From G965276765 sp965276825 (lineage in GTDB: Bacteria; Actinomycetota; Acidimicrobiia; Acidimicrobiales; Palsa-688), in assembly GCA_965276825.1 (NCBI GenBank), contig OZ255630.1, positions 1,054,001-1,118,000 of the forward strand: a stretch of DNA of 64,000 nt, in the 5' to 3' direction. The notes under the pieces are model-generated. The model was not told the origin of the DNA, did no database searches, and was given only the letters and a program-made list of their open reading frames with translations. Positions 54,608 to 62,074 of this stretch are shown here, one piece after another. Each line of letters opens with the position of its first letter. Position 1 is the stretch's first letter. A program made the translations under genes and the position numbers.

Positions 54608-54933
54608 GGGCGCCCGCCGGCGCGAGCTCGCTCCGCATGGGCGACTCGCTCGGCCCGACTCGATCGGCGCGGCGGCTCGGCGTGGGCGGGCTCGCCCGCC
54701 GTGAGCGGCTCGATGCGTGGGCGGCTCGCGCGGCGTGGGCGGCTCGGCGTGGCGGCTCGACGCCCACCTGGGGACGTTGCACGTTGGATACCGACGTGAG
54801 AGGCCCCGAGATGGCCGCGGTCGGCCGAGGCGCCTCGAGATGGCCGCGGGCGGCCGAGGCGAAGCGGCCACCCGCCCGGCGTACCCGGACCGCTCGACTG
54901 GCGGTGAGGGCCCCCGCCCTGCACGCTGGTCGG
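54608..54933. repeat. Intergenic array of degenerate GC-rich repeats
   Basis: This 326-base gap contains a run of imperfect GGCGGCTCGGCGTGGGC-like units (about 54670-54760), then two copies of GAGATGGCCGCGG (54809-54821 and 54837-54849). The 21-base motif shared with 39402 lies at 54778-54798. The reading frame of the protease is open across it, with GTG at 54796 in frame, but the encoded text is low-complexity. CACGCT (54922-54927) is a leaderless -10 candidate for the downstream gene. Confidence 0.6.
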
Positions 54934-55689
54934 GTGCAACCCGCCAGGCGACTCCTCCGACACGACCGCCAGGCGCTGGTCGCGGTGGCGCTCATCCTCG
55001 TCGCGGTGTGGGCCCTGCGCCACGCGGTGGGGTCGACCACGCTGCTGGTGATCGCCGTGGTGGTCCCCTCGATCATCCTGCACGAGGTGTCCCACGGCGT
55101 CGTGGCGCTGGCCTGCGGCGACGACACGGCCAAGCGGGCCGGCCGGCTCACCCTCAACCCGATCCGCCACATCGACCCGGTGGGCACGGTGATCCTGCCG
55201 GTCCTCCTGGCCCTCGGGGGACTCGGCGCGTTTGGCTACGCCAAGCCGGTGCCGGTCGTCCCGGCCAGGATGCGCCACCCCCGCAACGACGCGGTGCTCG
55301 TCAGCCTGGTCGGGCCGGCGACCAACCTGGTCCTGGCCCTGCTCTCGGTGCTGCTGTTGCGCTACGCCCGTCCGGCGGGCACGGCGCAGTCGGTCTCGGC
55401 CGTCGTGAACGTGCTCGGCATCGGCTCGGTCGACGCCCTGGACCGCTTCTTGTACCTGCTGGGCTTCGTCAACGTCACCCTGGCGGTGTTCAACGTGCTG
55501 CCGATCCCGCCGCTCGACGGGTCGGTGCTCGTCGAGCGGCTGCTCCCGCAGCGGGCCCTGCCGACGTGGTGGAAGGTCCGCAGGTACTCGATGGTCGCAC
55601 TGCTCCTGCTGGTCCTTCTCGACCCCAACCTGCTCAGCCGGGTGTTCCTCCCCGCCGAGCGCTGGTGGGCCGAGCTGCTGGCGGCCTGA
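54934..55689 (+). CDS. Site-2 protease family (M50) membrane metalloprotease
   Basis: The predicted protein has 251 residues from GTG at 54934. Membrane segments are apparent (VAVALILVAVWAL, LLVIAVVVPSIIL, VILPVLLALGGLGAFGY, LVGPATNLVLALLSVLLL and later). The zinc motif is LHEVSHGVVAL (HExxH), and the second signature NVLPIPPLDGSVLVE supplies the third ligand aspartate. It is a short S2P without a PDZ domain, of the type that cleaves membrane proteins such as anti-sigma factors; the partner is unknown. CACGCT six bases upstream supports the start. Confidence 0.9.
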   Translation: MQPARRLLRHDRQALVAVALILVAVWALRHAVGSTTLLVIAVVVPSIILHEVSHGVVALACGDDTAKRAGRLTLNPIRHIDPVGTVILPVLLALGGLGAFGYAKPVPVVPARMRHPRNDAVLVSLVGPATNLVLALLSVLLLRYARPAGTAQSVSAVVNVLGIGSVDALDRFLYLLGFVNVTLAVFNVLPIPPLDGSVLVERLLPQRALPTWWKVRRYSMVALLLLVLLDPNLLSRVFLPAERWWAELLAA

Positions 55690-55781
55690 GGGGGTTGGCC
55701 TCGGTCGGGCGGCCTGCCGGTCGGCGCCGAGAAGGGTGAACGACGCCGAGGAAGGGGAGGAGGACGAGGAGGGAGGAGACG

Positions 55782-55810
55782 GCGGGGGAGCGGCCCCCGC
55801 TAGCGCTAGC
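55782..55810. terminator. Bidirectional hairpin between convergent genes, with a 12-bp palindrome
   Basis: GCGGGGG-AGCGG-CCCCCGC (55782-55800) forms a strong stem between the protease and the diguanylate cyclase genes. It is directly followed by the perfect palindrome GCTAGCGCTAGC (55799-55810), which includes the stop codon of the cyclase. A nearly pure purine tract (about 55747-55789) precedes it on the + strand. Confidence 0.6.
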
Positions 55811-57479
55811 CCTCCACGGGGACGGCCACGTCCGAGATGGTGACCCGGTCGCGGCCCTCGCGCTTGGAGCGGTAGAGGGCCGCATCGGCGGCGCGGACCA
55901 GCCCGAGGCCGTCCACGGCGTGACGGGGGAGCACGGCGACGCCGGCGGACACGGTCAGGCCGTCGAGGGCGGCCGAGGCGGCCACCCCGGCGCGGGCCGC
56001 CTCGGCCACCCGGAGCGCACCGTCGACCCCGCAGGCCGGGAGCACCAGGGCGAACTCCTCACCGCCGTAGCGGGCGGCGGTGTCCATCTGGCGCACCGTC
56101 GAGGCCAGCTGGCGACCGACCTCCTTCAGCACCTCGTCGCCGGCCTGGTGGCCCCGCAGGTCGTTGACCTGCTTGAAGCGGTCGATGTCGAGCAGGACCA
56201 GGCTCAGGTGGTCGCCGCTCCTGTGGGCACGGTCGACCTCCGATGCGAGGACCTCGTCGAAGTGCCGGCGGTTGGCCAGGCCGGTGAGCGCGTCGCGCCT
56301 GGCCAGCTGCTCGCGCTCCGCCATCAGGCGGGCGTTGCGCAGGGCCAGCGAGGCGTGCGCGCTGAACTGGGTGAGCGCGATCAGGGTGCGGCGCGGGAGG
56401 CGCTGGCCGAGCGGCGCGGCGCCGAGAGCGAGGGCGACGACGCCCCGGTGGGCGCCGTCGGGCCCGAGCGGCAGGACCACCACGTGGCGGGCGCGGGGGA
56501 GCAGCCGGTGCAGCTCCGGGTTGGCCTCCGGATCGAGCGAGCGGATGAGCACCGGCGACCTGGTGGCCCACACCTCGGCGGCCACCGCGTCGGCCCACCC
56601 CGAGGACACCGGCAGCTCCGGGGCGCTCGGCCCGGGCCGTCCGGGGCGCGCCGCCCGGCGGCGGGTCCTGCCGAGCAGCGACCGCAACGGGGAGGTCGCC
56701 GCCCCCAGCCGACCTGATGTGGCCGGCCCGTCGAGGGTCCTGACCTCGACGACCTGCTCGTCGTCCCACAGCGCGGCCACGCGGTCGAAGCGGAACGCCG
56801 TGTCCAGGCCGGTGAGCAACCCGGCGAGGATGTCGCCGGCGTGAGGGTGCTGCTCCAGCTCGGCGCCCATGGTGGCGAGGGAGCGCAGCTCGGTCTTCGC
56901 CCTGCGCAGCTCGCGTTCACTGACCGTCGAGAAGAAGCCGGCGCAGAGGGCGACCGCGACCAGTCCGGCCACGGCGATCACCGTCTCTGCGGTCCTGGGC
57001 ACCGGCCCCGCCTGGACGCCACGGATGCGGGCGACGGTGGCGACGGTCCACGGCACGCGCGCGGCCACGAGGAGGCCAGCGTCCCACAGGGACAGGCGCA
57101 GCCCGCTGCGCACGCTGGCGAGCAGCGTGACAGCCACCAGGTGGACGGCGAGGAGGAGGACCGGGGCGCGCACCGCGCCGCCGACCGGGACGGTCGTCCA
57201 GACGAGGAACACGGCGTCGATGGGCACGAGCAGCCGGTGCAACCCCACGCGGTCCACGTAGCGGCGGAGGGCCAGCCACTCGGTCACCGCGGCGACGAGG
57301 AGGTAGCAGGCGCTCGGGAGGGCCACGGCCGACCACGTCGAGCCGAGCTCGGAGGGGGCGAAGGTGGCGATGAGGATCACGCCGGCGGCCAGGCCCACCC
57401 GCACGGGCAGGAGGAGGCCGAGTCGCTCGTCGAGGCTGGCGAGGTCCTCCGCCGTCGCCCGGTCGAGGTTGGGGATCAA
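55806..57479 (-). CDS. Membrane diguanylate cyclase (GAF-GGDEF)
   Basis: The predicted protein has 557 residues. About six hydrophobic segments fill residues 25-195 (VGLAAGVILIATFA to VIAVAGLVAVALCAGFF), followed by a short coiled coil, a GAF-like domain (about 215-385, HPHAGDILAGLLTGLDTAF) and a GGDEF domain. The active site is RYGGEEF (about 472), preceded by an RQMD I-site for product inhibition, and DIDRFKQVND is intact, so it should make c-di-GMP. The start TTG at 57479 overlaps the stop of the upstream secreted-protein gene as TTGA, so the two are co-translated. Confidence 0.93.
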   Translation of the reverse strand: MIPNLDRATAEDLASLDERLGLLLPVRVGLAAGVILIATFAPSELGSTWSAVALPSACYLLVAAVTEWLALRRYVDRVGLHRLLVPIDAVFLVWTTVPVGGAVRAPVLLLAVHLVAVTLLASVRSGLRLSLWDAGLLVAARVPWTVATVARIRGVQAGPVPRTAETVIAVAGLVAVALCAGFFSTVSERELRRAKTELRSLATMGAELEQHPHAGDILAGLLTGLDTAFRFDRVAALWDDEQVVEVRTLDGPATSGRLGAATSPLRSLLGRTRRRAARPGRPGPSAPELPVSSGWADAVAAEVWATRSPVLIRSLDPEANPELHRLLPRARHVVVLPLGPDGAHRGVVALALGAAPLGQRLPRRTLIALTQFSAHASLALRNARLMAEREQLARRDALTGLANRRHFDEVLASEVDRAHRSGDHLSLVLLDIDRFKQVNDLRGHQAGDEVLKEVGRQLASTVRQMDTAARYGGEEFALVLPACGVDGALRVAEAARAGVAASAALDGLTVSAGVAVLPRHAVDGLGLVRAADAALYRSKREGRDRVTISDVAVPVEG

Positions 57480-58630
57480 CGGAAGGTGAGGCTGTCGTCG
57501 TCGACGTGGCGGCGGGCGTCGGACAGCCGGCCGTCACGCCAGTCCACGACCGCCTGCACCAGCAGGAAGAGCGCGACCAGCAGGGCGCCGATGGCGGGGA
57601 GGTGGTGGCCGATGGCCGGAGGGAGGGAGGTCAGTGACGGCAGCCGGAACGGCAGCGGCGGACCGACGCCGAACAACGAGGTCCCCGGCACGCTGGTCGA
57701 GCGGTGACGGGCGGCCGTCGTCGACCTGGCCCGACGGTGCGGGTGCCGGGTGGTCGGCGACGCCGGGGCGCGCGCCGCCTGGCCGGTCGCATGGGGGCCG
57801 GTCGCATGGGGGCCGGTCGCATGGGGGCCGGTCACCTGACGCGACCCGGCGCCCAGGGCCGGCGCGTGCGCCGACCCGGAGGTGGGTGACCCGCCGCCCC
57901 GCGGTCGCGGAGGTGACGCCACGCCGGCGACGGCCGCGTGACGGGACCGGCCGACGGGGTGGGAGACGACCGGGTGGGAGACGACGGGGTGGGAGATCCC
58001 GGGGAGTCGGGGCGTCCCGACCGGCGGGCGCGGCGGGGGCGGGGGCAGCGGCGGGCGCCCGGGTCCCGGGGGCGGCGGGCTGCCTGCGTGCGGCGGGGAC
58101 CTGGTCGTGGTGGTGGTCGGCGGGGGCCTGGTCGTGGTGGTGGTCGATGGCGGCCTGGTCGTGGTGGTGGTCGACGGTGGCCTGGTCGTGGTGGTGGTCG
58201 ACGGTGGCCTGGTCGTGGTGGTCGTCGGCCTGGTCGTGGTGGTCGACGGTGGCCTGGTCGTGGTGGTGGTCGACTTCGGCGGCCCGGTGCGCCGCGTCGT
58301 GGTGGTCGTCGTGGACGGAGGCCGGATCGTCGCCGGGGGGCCCTGGGCCGAGGGCGGGTACCCCTCGGGCAGCCCACCGCAGTACGGCAGCCAGGCGGAG
58401 CACGCCGCCGTCGGCGACTGGTGGGCCACGACGTCGTCGCCCTGCACCTGGCGGGCCGCGGCCTCGTCGCCGTGCGCCTGGTGGCCCTGACCGTCCCAGG
58501 GGTGGGCCGAGGCGGCGGGGGCGAGGAGGGTGGATGCGCCGGCGAGCCCGAGGACGCCGATGGCGGCACAGGCGGCCAGCTTGGCCGTCCATCCCCGCCT
58601 ACCGGTTCGGGTCCTCCCCTGCGACGCCAC
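57476..58630 (-). CDS. Secreted Thr/Pro-repeat protein coupled to the diguanylate cyclase
   Basis: The predicted protein has 384 residues. A signal peptide (RRGWTAKLAACAAIGVLGLA, cleaving after ASA about residue 42) leads to a short cysteine-containing segment (ACSAWLPYCGG). It continues into about six TTTTTRPPS units, poly-Pro and SHPV and HATGP repeats, then a C-terminal hydrophobic helix (HLPAIGALLVALFLLVQAVV) and a charged DWRDGRLSDARRHVDDD end. It therefore looks like a cell-surface stalk anchored at its C terminus; the repeats are likely glycosylated or span the wall. No homologous family was recognised. Coupling to the cyclase suggests a joint role in surface sensing. Confidence 0.8.
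   Translation of the reverse strand: MASQGRTRTGRRGWTAKLAACAAIGVLGLAGASTLLAPAASAHPWDGQGHQAHGDEAAARQVQGDDVVAHQSPTAACSAWLPYCGGLPEGYPPSAQGPPATIRPPSTTTTTTRRTGPPKSTTTTTRPPSTTTTRPTTTTTRPPSTTTTTRPPSTTTTTRPPSTTTTTRPPPTTTTTRSPPHAGSPPPPGPGRPPLPPPPPRPPVGTPRLPGISHPVVSHPVVSHPVGRSRHAAVAGVASPPRPRGGGSPTSGSAHAPALGAGSRQVTGPHATGPHATGPHATGQAARAPASPTTRHPHRRARSTTAARHRSTSVPGTSLFGVGPPLPFRLPSLTSLPPAIGHHLPAIGALLVALFLLVQAVVDWRDGRLSDARRHVDDDSLTFR
57784..57836 (-). repeat. 15-bp tandem repeat encoding HATGP units
   Basis: Three near-identical copies of a 15-base unit (GGTCGCATGGGGGCC on the + strand) encode GPHAT repeated in the secreted protein. Confidence 0.85.
58100..58300 (-). repeat. 27-bp tandem repeat array encoding TTTTTRPPS
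   Basis: About seven units of a 27-base repeat (on the + strand GGTGGCCTGGTCGTGGTGGT plus GGTCGAC) encode Thr5-Arg-Pro-Pro-Ser in the secreted protein. Unit lengths differ by multiples of three bases, so the frame is kept while copy number can change. Confidence 0.9.
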
Positions 58631-58710
58631 CAGGGGGGTCTCGGGGTCAGGGGCCGACTCCCTTGAGAGCGCCCTGAGGGGATTTCCGGTTTTTCCGCCG
58701 GGCGCTCCTC
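58631..58710 (-). promoter_or_regulatory. Upstream region of the secreted-protein/cyclase operon
   Basis: On the minus strand an 8-bp stem GAGCGCCC / GGGCGCTC encloses a 25-base loop containing CGGAAAAACCGG. It is followed by CTCAAG, about 16 bases, and CCCCGAGA just before the GTG start. The latter spacing resembles sigma-28 (FliA/WhiG) promoters as described in other actinobacteria. Both interpretations, a structured leader and a sigma-28 promoter, are tentative. Confidence 0.35.
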
Positions 58711-58753
58711 CGGGTCCTCCGGTTGGCCGCGCGGTGGGCGGGTTCCTCCGACC

Positions 58754-59776
58754 TCAGGGCCGGGGTCGTGCTCCGGGCCCGGGCAGCAGCCCCATGGCGT
58801 CGCGGGCCGCGGCGAGGGTGGGGGCGGCGACCTCCGCGGCCCGCTCGGCGCCGGCGGCGAGCACCCCGGCGATGTAGGCCGGGTCGGCCGCCAGCTCGGC
58901 GTAGCGGGCCTGCACGGGCGCCACCGCCTCGATGACCGCGGCGGCCACCGCCTGCTTCAGGTCCCCGTAGCGCCGGTAGTCACCGGCGACGTCCTCGGGC
59001 GAGCGGTCGGACAGCACGGCGAGGAGCTCGACGAGGTTGGTGACACCTGGCTTGGCGCCCCGGTCCCAGCGCACCGCGTCGGGACCGTCGTCGGCGTCGG
59101 TCACCGCTCGCATGATCCGTCGCTCGATCACCTTGGGATCGTCGAACACCCCGACCAGGCCCAGGTCGGACTCGGCCGACTTGGACATCTTCCTGGTCGG
59201 CTCCTGGAGGTCCATCACCCGCGCCCCGCGACCCGCCGGCGGGATGGCCGCGTCGGGCACGGTGAAGACCGGCCCGTACCTGGTGTCGAACCGCTCGGCC
59301 AGTGTCCGGGTCAACTCCAGGTGCTGGCGCTGGTCGTCGCCGACGGGGACGTGGGTGGCCTGGTAGAGGAGGATGTCCGCGGCCATGAGCACCGGGTAGG
59401 CGAACAGGCCGACCCTCGCCGCCTCCTCGCCCCCCTTGGCCGCCTTGTCCTTCCACTGGGTCATCCGGTTGAGCTCGCCCATGCCGGCCGTGCACGCCAG
59501 CAGCCACGTCAGCTCGGTGTGCGCGGGCACCTGGCTCTGCGCGAACAGCACGCTGTGGTCCGGGTCGATCCCGAGGGCGAGCAGCTGCGTGGCCATGTCG
59601 AGGCTGTCGGCGCGCAGCTCGGCGGGATCACGCGGCACGGTGAGGGCGTGTAGGTCCACCACGCAGTAGAAGCTCTCGGCGTCGTACTGGTCGGTGACCC
59701 AGTACCGAAGCGCCCCGATGTAGTTGCCGATGTGGGGTGCGCCGGTGGGCTGGATGCCCGACAAGATCCGCTTCAC
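58754..59776 (-). CDS. trpS: Tryptophanyl-tRNA synthetase
   Basis: The predicted protein has 340 residues, class I. RILSGIQPTGAPHIGNYIGA contains the HIGH-equivalent PHIGN, DLHALTVPRDPAEL follows, and the KMSKS loop is PTRKMSKSAESDLGL. GTG at 59776 is preferred because TACCAT on the reverse strand lies six bases upstream, the leaderless spacing; the frame extends to 59791 without better support. It charges tRNA-Trp. It is divergent from scpA. Confidence 0.97.
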   Translation of the reverse strand: MKRILSGIQPTGAPHIGNYIGALRYWVTDQYDAESFYCVVDLHALTVPRDPAELRADSLDMATQLLALGIDPDHSVLFAQSQVPAHTELTWLLACTAGMGELNRMTQWKDKAAKGGEEAARVGLFAYPVLMAADILLYQATHVPVGDDQRQHLELTRTLAERFDTRYGPVFTVPDAAIPPAGRGARVMDLQEPTRKMSKSAESDLGLVGVFDDPKVIERRIMRAVTDADDGPDAVRWDRGAKPGVTNLVELLAVLSDRSPEDVAGDYRRYGDLKQAVAAAVIEAVAPVQARYAELAADPAYIAGVLAAGAERAAEVAAPTLAAARDAMGLLPGPGARPRP

Positions 59777-59825
59777 CCGCCGATGGTACACAGGGTCGGG
59801 CGACCCCCCAGCTAGGCTCCTCCGG

Positions 59826-60602
59826 GTGCCCTACACGGTCAGCACGCCGGTCTTCGAGGGCCCCTTCGACCTGCTCCTGCACCTGATCACCCGTGAGCAG
59901 GTGGATCTCTGGGAGGTGTCGATCTCCTCGATCGTCGACGCCTACGTCGCCACCCTCGAGGCCATGCGCGCCACCCTCGACCTCGACGCGGCCACGGAGT
60001 TCCTCCTGATCGCCGCCGTGCTGCTCGAGCTCAAGGCCCACCGGTTGCTGCCCGAGCGGGAGGACACCGACCTCGACGAGGAGCTCGGGCTGTGGGAGGA
60101 GCGGGACCTGCTCCTCGCCCGGCTCCTCGAGTGCAAGACGTTCAAGGACGCGGCCGGGGCGCTCACCCGCCTGATGGACACCGCCGGCCGCTCGTGGCCG
60201 CGCACCGCGGGCATGGAGGAGCGTTTCGTCTCGCTGGCCCCCGACCCGCTGGCCGGGCTGACCGGTGAGCGGCTGCGCGACGCACTGGCGCGGGTCTCCA
60301 CCCCCAAGCCGGTCCCCCACGTGGCCCTCGACCACGTCCAGGCGGTGCGCGTCACCGTCGGCGAGGCGGTCACCGACCTGGCCGGGAGGCTGCCGGCCAT
60401 CGGCCGGAGCAGCTTCGCCGGGCTCACCGCCGAGCTGGCCGAGCGCATCGACGTGATCGTCCACTTCCTGGCCGTCCTCGAGCTGTACAAGCAGGGGATG
60501 GTCGACCTCGAGCAGCCGGCCAGCTTCGCCGAGCTCACCGTCGTGTGGACCGGCGGCGACGAGCCGGCCATGCCCGGGCAGGTCGAGGAGTACGCCGGGT
60601 GA
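59826..60602 (+). CDS. scpA: Segregation and condensation protein A
   Basis: The predicted protein has 258 residues, a kleisin that bridges the SMC dimer. VSTPVFEGPFDLLLHLITRE is the conserved N terminus, WEVSISSIVDAY follows, and the C-terminal winged helix includes VIVHFLAVLELYKQGMVDLEQ. TAGGCT (59813-59818) seven bases before the GTG suggests leaderless transcription. It starts the scpA-scpB-rluB cluster; scpB begins 22 bases later. Confidence 0.96.
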   Translation: MPYTVSTPVFEGPFDLLLHLITREQVDLWEVSISSIVDAYVATLEAMRATLDLDAATEFLLIAAVLLELKAHRLLPEREDTDLDEELGLWEERDLLLARLLECKTFKDAAGALTRLMDTAGRSWPRTAGMEERFVSLAPDPLAGLTGERLRDALARVSTPKPVPHVALDHVQAVRVTVGEAVTDLAGRLPAIGRSSFAGLTAELAERIDVIVHFLAVLELYKQGMVDLEQPASFAELTVVWTGGDEPAMPGQVEEYAG

Positions 60603-60624
60603 GCCCGGGCCAGGGCGTGCGCTG

Positions 60625-61242
60625 ATGGCCGCCGAAGCGGCCCGAGCCATCGAGGCCATCCTCATGGTGGCCGCCGAGCCGGTCGAGCCCGGTCTCCTCG
60701 CCCAGCTGCTCGAGATCTCCCCGGCGCGCGTCGAGGAGCTGTGTGCCGAGCTGGCCGCCGCCTACGACGACGAGGACCGCGGCTTCGTGATCGCCAGGGT
60801 GGCCGGCGGCTACCGCTACCAGAGCCACCCGGACCTGGCCCCGTACCTGGAGCGGTTCGTGCTGGAGGGCCAGTCGGCCCGCCTGTCGGCGGCCGCCCTC
60901 GAGACCCTCGCCATCGTCGCCTACAAGCAGCCGGTGTCCCGGGCGCAGATCTCGGCCATCCGGGGGGTCAACGCCGACGGCGTGCTGCGCACCCTCGAGC
61001 AGCGGGGCTGGATCGCGGAGATCGGACGCGACCCCGGACCCGGCCAGGCCGTGCTCTACGGCACCACATCGGTGCTCCTCGAGCGGCTCGGCCTCGACTC
61101 CACCGCCGACCTGCCGCCGCTCGCGGGCTTCGTGCCCGGCCCGGAGATCATGGAGGCCCTCGAGCACGGGCTGCGGGCGGCGTCGACCGGCCCGGCCGAG
61201 CGCCCCGACGGGGGCGACCCCGGCCCCACCGCGTGGTCCTGA
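60625..61242 (+). CDS. scpB: Segregation and condensation protein B
   Basis: The predicted protein has 205 residues with two winged-helix domains. IEAILMVAAEPVEPGLLAQLL and RGFVIARVAGGYRYQSHPDL lie in the first; LSAAALETLAIVAYKQPVSRAQISAIRG (cited in part) and LEQRGWIAEIGRDPGPGQAV in the second. It dimerises and binds the ScpA kleisin. The tail after about 175 is Gly/Pro-rich and variable. It overlaps rluB. Confidence 0.95.
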   Translation: MAAEAARAIEAILMVAAEPVEPGLLAQLLEISPARVEELCAELAAAYDDEDRGFVIARVAGGYRYQSHPDLAPYLERFVLEGQSARLSAAALETLAIVAYKQPVSRAQISAIRGVNADGVLRTLEQRGWIAEIGRDPGPGQAVLYGTTSVLLERLGLDSTADLPPLAGFVPGPEIMEALEHGLRAASTGPAERPDGGDPGPTAWS

Positions 61243-61994
61243 CCGGCGAGGCCGAGGGCCCCCGGCTGCAGCGGGTGCTGGCCAAGGTCGGCCTCGGCAG
61301 CCGGCGGGCGTGCGAGGAGCTGATCGCTGACGGACGGGTCACGGTCAACGGGGAGGTGGCCGTGCTCGGCCGGCGCGTCGACGAGGACCGTGACGCCGTC
61401 GCCGTCGACGGGGTGCCCATCTCCGTGCGGCCCGGGATGGTCCACTACCTGCTCAACAAGCCGGCGGGGGTGGTCGCCACCGCGTCCGACCCGCAGGGGC
61501 GTCCGACCGTCGTCGAGCTGGTCCCGAGCGAGCCCCGGGTGCATCCGGTCGGTCGCCTCGACCTCGACACCGAGGGTCTGCTGCTCCTCACCAACGACGG
61601 CGACCTCACCCACCACCTGACCCACCCGCGCTACGGGGTCGACAAGGAGTACCTGGCCCAGGTCGAGGGCCGGCTGCGACCGGCCACCCTCCGCCGGCTC
61701 CGCGAGGGCGTCGAGCTCGACGACGGGATCACCGCCCCGGCGCGGGCCGCGCTGGTCGCCCCCGACGTTGTGCGCCTGGTCATCCACGAGGGCCGCAACC
61801 GCCAGGTCCGCCGGATGTGCGCGGCGGTCGGGCACCCGGTCCTGCGCCTGGTGCGCACCAGGATCGGCCCGATCGGCGATCGCACGCTGGCGCCCGGCTC
61901 CTGGCGGCCGCTGCGCTTCGCCGAGGTCCGGGCCCTGGAGGGTGCGGCCGCGGCCGACGCACCGGCCGGCCCCGTCGCCTCCACCCGCCCGTAG
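61233..61994 (+). CDS. rluB: Pseudouridine synthase RluB/RsuA family
   Basis: The predicted protein has 253 residues. An S4 domain (PRLQRVLAKVGLGSRRACEE, then GRVTVNGEVAVLG) is followed by the catalytic domain with LLNKPAGVVAT, VGRLDLDTEGLLLLTNDG bearing the catalytic aspartate, and HEGRNRQVRRMCAAVGH. It converts a uridine of 23S rRNA to pseudouridine. GTG at 61233 overlaps scpB by ten bases; CTG at 61239 (a CTGA overlap) is the other option. Confidence 0.94.
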   Translation: MVLTGEAEGPRLQRVLAKVGLGSRRACEELIADGRVTVNGEVAVLGRRVDEDRDAVAVDGVPISVRPGMVHYLLNKPAGVVATASDPQGRPTVVELVPSEPRVHPVGRLDLDTEGLLLLTNDGDLTHHLTHPRYGVDKEYLAQVEGRLRPATLRRLREGVELDDGITAPARAALVAPDVVRLVIHEGRNRQVRRMCAAVGHPVLRLVRTRIGPIGDRTLAPGSWRPLRFAEVRALEGAAAADAPAGPVASTRP

Positions 61995-62023
61995 GCGGCC
62001 GCGGGGACCTCGGGCCAGGGAAG

Positions 62024-62048
62024 GGGGAACCAGGGCAGGGGAACCAGG
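62024..62048. repeat. Paired GGGGAACCAGG direct repeat
   Basis: GGGGAACCAGG occurs at 62024-62034 and 62038-62048 in the 80-base gap between rluB and the DUF4349 lipoprotein gene. The spacing of 14 bases could place two binding half-sites on nearly the same helical face. No -10 was evident. Confidence 0.6.
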
Positions 62049-62074
62049 CCGGCCCCGTCGCACGTCGGACGGGC

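Noticed and set aside
58100..58300. CRISPR array
   Set aside because: The units are contiguous 27-bp coding repeats without unique spacers and no cas genes are nearby.
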